From: Planctomycetaceae bacterium
GTDB lineage: Bacteria > Planctomycetota > Planctomycetia > Planctomycetales > Planctomycetaceae
DNA: 9,146 bases
Reading direction: 5' to 3'
Assembly (NCBI GenBank): GCA_020426085.1
Contig: JAGQQP010000128.1
Location: forward strand, 1 to 9,146
Within the stretch, counting starts at the first letter, position 1; the number at the start of each line of letters is the position of its first letter. A program made the position numbers and the translations under genes. The notes under the pieces were generated by a model, which searched no databases, was not told the origin of the DNA, and was given only the letters and a program-made list of their open reading frames with translations. Below are positions 8,203-9,146 of the stretch, piece by piece.

Positions 8203-8475
8203 ATGCGTCTTATTCTGGATCGTACTCGTCCTATTATCTCCCGGGCGATCTTTTATGGCGGGCTGGGAGTTTTATTCCTGCTGGTGGGCTATGTCATCAG
8301 CGTCGGTCCCGTCTACGCTTTCATGAATCACCATCCTGATATCGTCTCAATTGATATGAGATGGCGCATCATTTCTTTCTATTCCCCCCTCTATATCCCC
8401 TGTGGCCAGGATTGGATCAGTTCCATCACTGTAAAATATATCGGGTTTTGCCATTCGCCTGCATTTTATTTTTGA
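8203..8475 (+). CDS. Small single-helix membrane protein, unknown function
   Basis: A 90-residue protein from the ATG at 8203, which has GGTGA at 8193-8197 five bases upstream. That site overlaps the stop of the preceding gene. A GTG at 8194 in the same frame would add three residues and give a four-base GTGA overlap. Either way the two genes look translationally coupled. Residues about 15-37 (AIFYGGLGVLFLLVGYVISV) form one membrane helix with a basic N-terminal flank (RLILDRTRPIISR), suggesting an N-inside orientation. The C-terminal part (MRWRIISFYSPLYIPCGQDW and on) is outside or at the membrane surface and contains two cysteines. I do not recognise the family. Coupling to the four-helix protein suggests the two work together. 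Confidence 0.62.
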   Translation: MRLILDRTRPIISRAIFYGGLGVLFLLVGYVISVGPVYAFMNHHPDIVSIDMRWRIISFYSPLYIPCGQDWISSITVKYIGFCHSPAFYF

Positions 8476-8512
8476 AGCGTGCGAAGAATTGAGAAGATGA
8501 AACAGTACACTG

Positions 8513-8564
8513 CTTCTGGATTCAACCTGCTTGCAACCACTGAATCCGTTCGAAGAATCTTTTT
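8513..8564 (+). terminator. Candidate intrinsic terminator after the small membrane-protein pair
   Basis: GGATTCA (8518-8524) and TGAATCC (8541-8547) form a perfect seven-pair stem around a 16-base loop. CTTC (8513-8516) and GAAG (8552-8555) extend it after a small internal loop. AATCTTTTT (8556-8564) follows at once, supplying a five-T run. The location between the end of a plus-strand operon (8475) and a converging minus-strand gene (ends 8636) fits. The large loop makes it weaker than a textbook example. I see nothing else in the 8476-8635 gap. Confidence 0.42.
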
Positions 8565-8635
8565 ACATCGTACTTGAAGAAGCGAACAATCAGAAAAGAC
8601 CAGAACCCAATAGACAGTTTCCGTTTCAATTCCGA

Positions 8636-9146
8636 TCACCAGTTGTATTCAAAACCCACACCATTCACCCCGGACCAGGATATTGGATAGACACTCCAGT
8701 GACGATCCGGATTTTGTGTCGCGTCGACAGCATTGGTTGCGATCCAGGCCATCCACCAGCCGAGAAATACCTGTGCGGGATAATGCCGATTGTCATTGAC
8801 GCGGGAGAGGGGCGCCAGTGTGGAACCGGCGTAGAACGCCAGCTTGAGCAGAGGTTTATCAGTCACTTTGGCAGCAGCGAGAAACGGAATGGCCCCCATG
8901 AAGCTGTGACCGCTGACCCCGTTATTATCCTGGAATGGCATCCATTTTCCATTGGCCGAAGTTTCCCCCGGACGCGATGCCCCCGTGACGAACTGCATCG
9001 CCAGCATGGGGGGCGTACCAACGATGATGGCACGGATTGAGCGTTCGCCCCATTCCCCTGTCCGATTGACGAGCGGAATTTGTTCAAACATCGCCCCCGC
9101 CACCCAGGCCGCTGCGAAAACAGGCAGCGTGTATCGGCCATTCCCC
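8636..9146 (-). CDS. PAP2-type (acid phosphatase/lipid phosphatase) family protein, partial
   Basis: The minus-strand frame is open from the right edge of the window to a TGA at 8636-8638, giving 169 visible residues. The N-terminus lies outside, and a GTG at 9101-9103 is internal and unlikely to be the start. PAP2 landmarks, numbered from the first visible residue, are TGASRP (R58-P59, motif 1), VSGHSFMGAIPF (SGH 78-80, motif 2) and SRVNDNRHYPAQ (S114, R115, H121, motif 3). The motif 2 and motif 3 histidines are present. The usual motif 1 lysine is glutamine, and the closing aspartate of motif 3 is also glutamine (Q125). Hydrophobic stretches near residues 36-53, 84-93 and 123-138 fit a membrane-embedded phosphatase acting on lipid or polyprenyl phosphates. 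The tail ends GVNGVGFEYNW. No same-strand neighbour is visible. Confidence 0.85.
   Translation of the reverse strand, partial: GNGRYTLPVFAAAWVAGAMFEQIPLVNRTGEWGERSIRAIIVGTPPMLAMQFVTGASRPGETSANGKWMPFQDNNGVSGHSFMGAIPFLAAAKVTDKPLLKLAFYAGSTLAPLSRVNDNRHYPAQVFLGWWMAWIATNAVDATQNPDRHWSVYPISWSGVNGVGFEYNW

Noticed and set aside
8531..9040. Long plus-strand open frame of 169 codons
   Set aside because: It is antisense to the PAP2-type gene, whose motifs are unmistakable. The plus-strand translation shows no family pattern and no supporting ribosome binding site.

Overview
The window looks like chromosomal DNA from a planctomycete, possibly a Gimesia-like member of the Planctomycetales. This rests on family content, not on a database search. 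The strongest sign is the run of a DUF1553-type protein end, a Tat-exported DUF1501 protein and a secreted sulfatase, which is a hallmark gene order of that phylum. Base composition is moderate and even. I see no insertion sequence, integrase, CRISPR array or phage gene.

Layout, left to right. Positions 1-3181 (+) hold the C-terminal end of a DUF1553 (PSD1) protein, a DUF1501 protein and an arylsulfatase-type sulfatase, closely spaced and probably one export-and-hydrolysis unit. A two-helix DUF502 membrane protein follows 32 bases later (3214-3834), then a Tat-exported calcineurin-like phosphoesterase (3936-4841). A 244-base gap follows, rich in inverted complementarity, leading to an adenosine/adenine deaminase (5086-6084). 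On the minus strand come a secreted SGNH-like hydrolase (6103-6858), a tRNA-Arg(CCT) with its own sigma-70-like promoter (6921-6994; promoter 7006-7035) and a one-helix protein of a conserved uncharacterised family (7098-7589). Reading away from it on the plus strand are two small overlapping or adjoining membrane proteins of unknown function (7733-8197, 8203-8475). The window ends inside a minus-strand PAP2-type phosphatase (8636 to the right edge).

Functionally, the left half is dominated by exported hydrolases (sulfatase, the related DUF1501 fold, phosphoesterase), consistent with planctomycete breakdown of sulfated polysaccharides or other envelope-side esters. The deaminase is a cytosolic purine-salvage enzyme and appears to be transcribed on its own. 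The most interesting non-coding signal is its leader. One segment there can pair with either an upstream or a downstream partner, a long imperfect hairpin follows, and a TCTCTC tract is complementary to the ribosome binding site. This would fit an RNA switch, but it is unproven: helices of this size arise by chance fairly often, and covariation across relatives is the deciding test.

No gene-free stretch exceeds 300 bases. The larger gaps (4842-5085, 6859-7097, 7590-7732, 8476-8635) are described in the entries.
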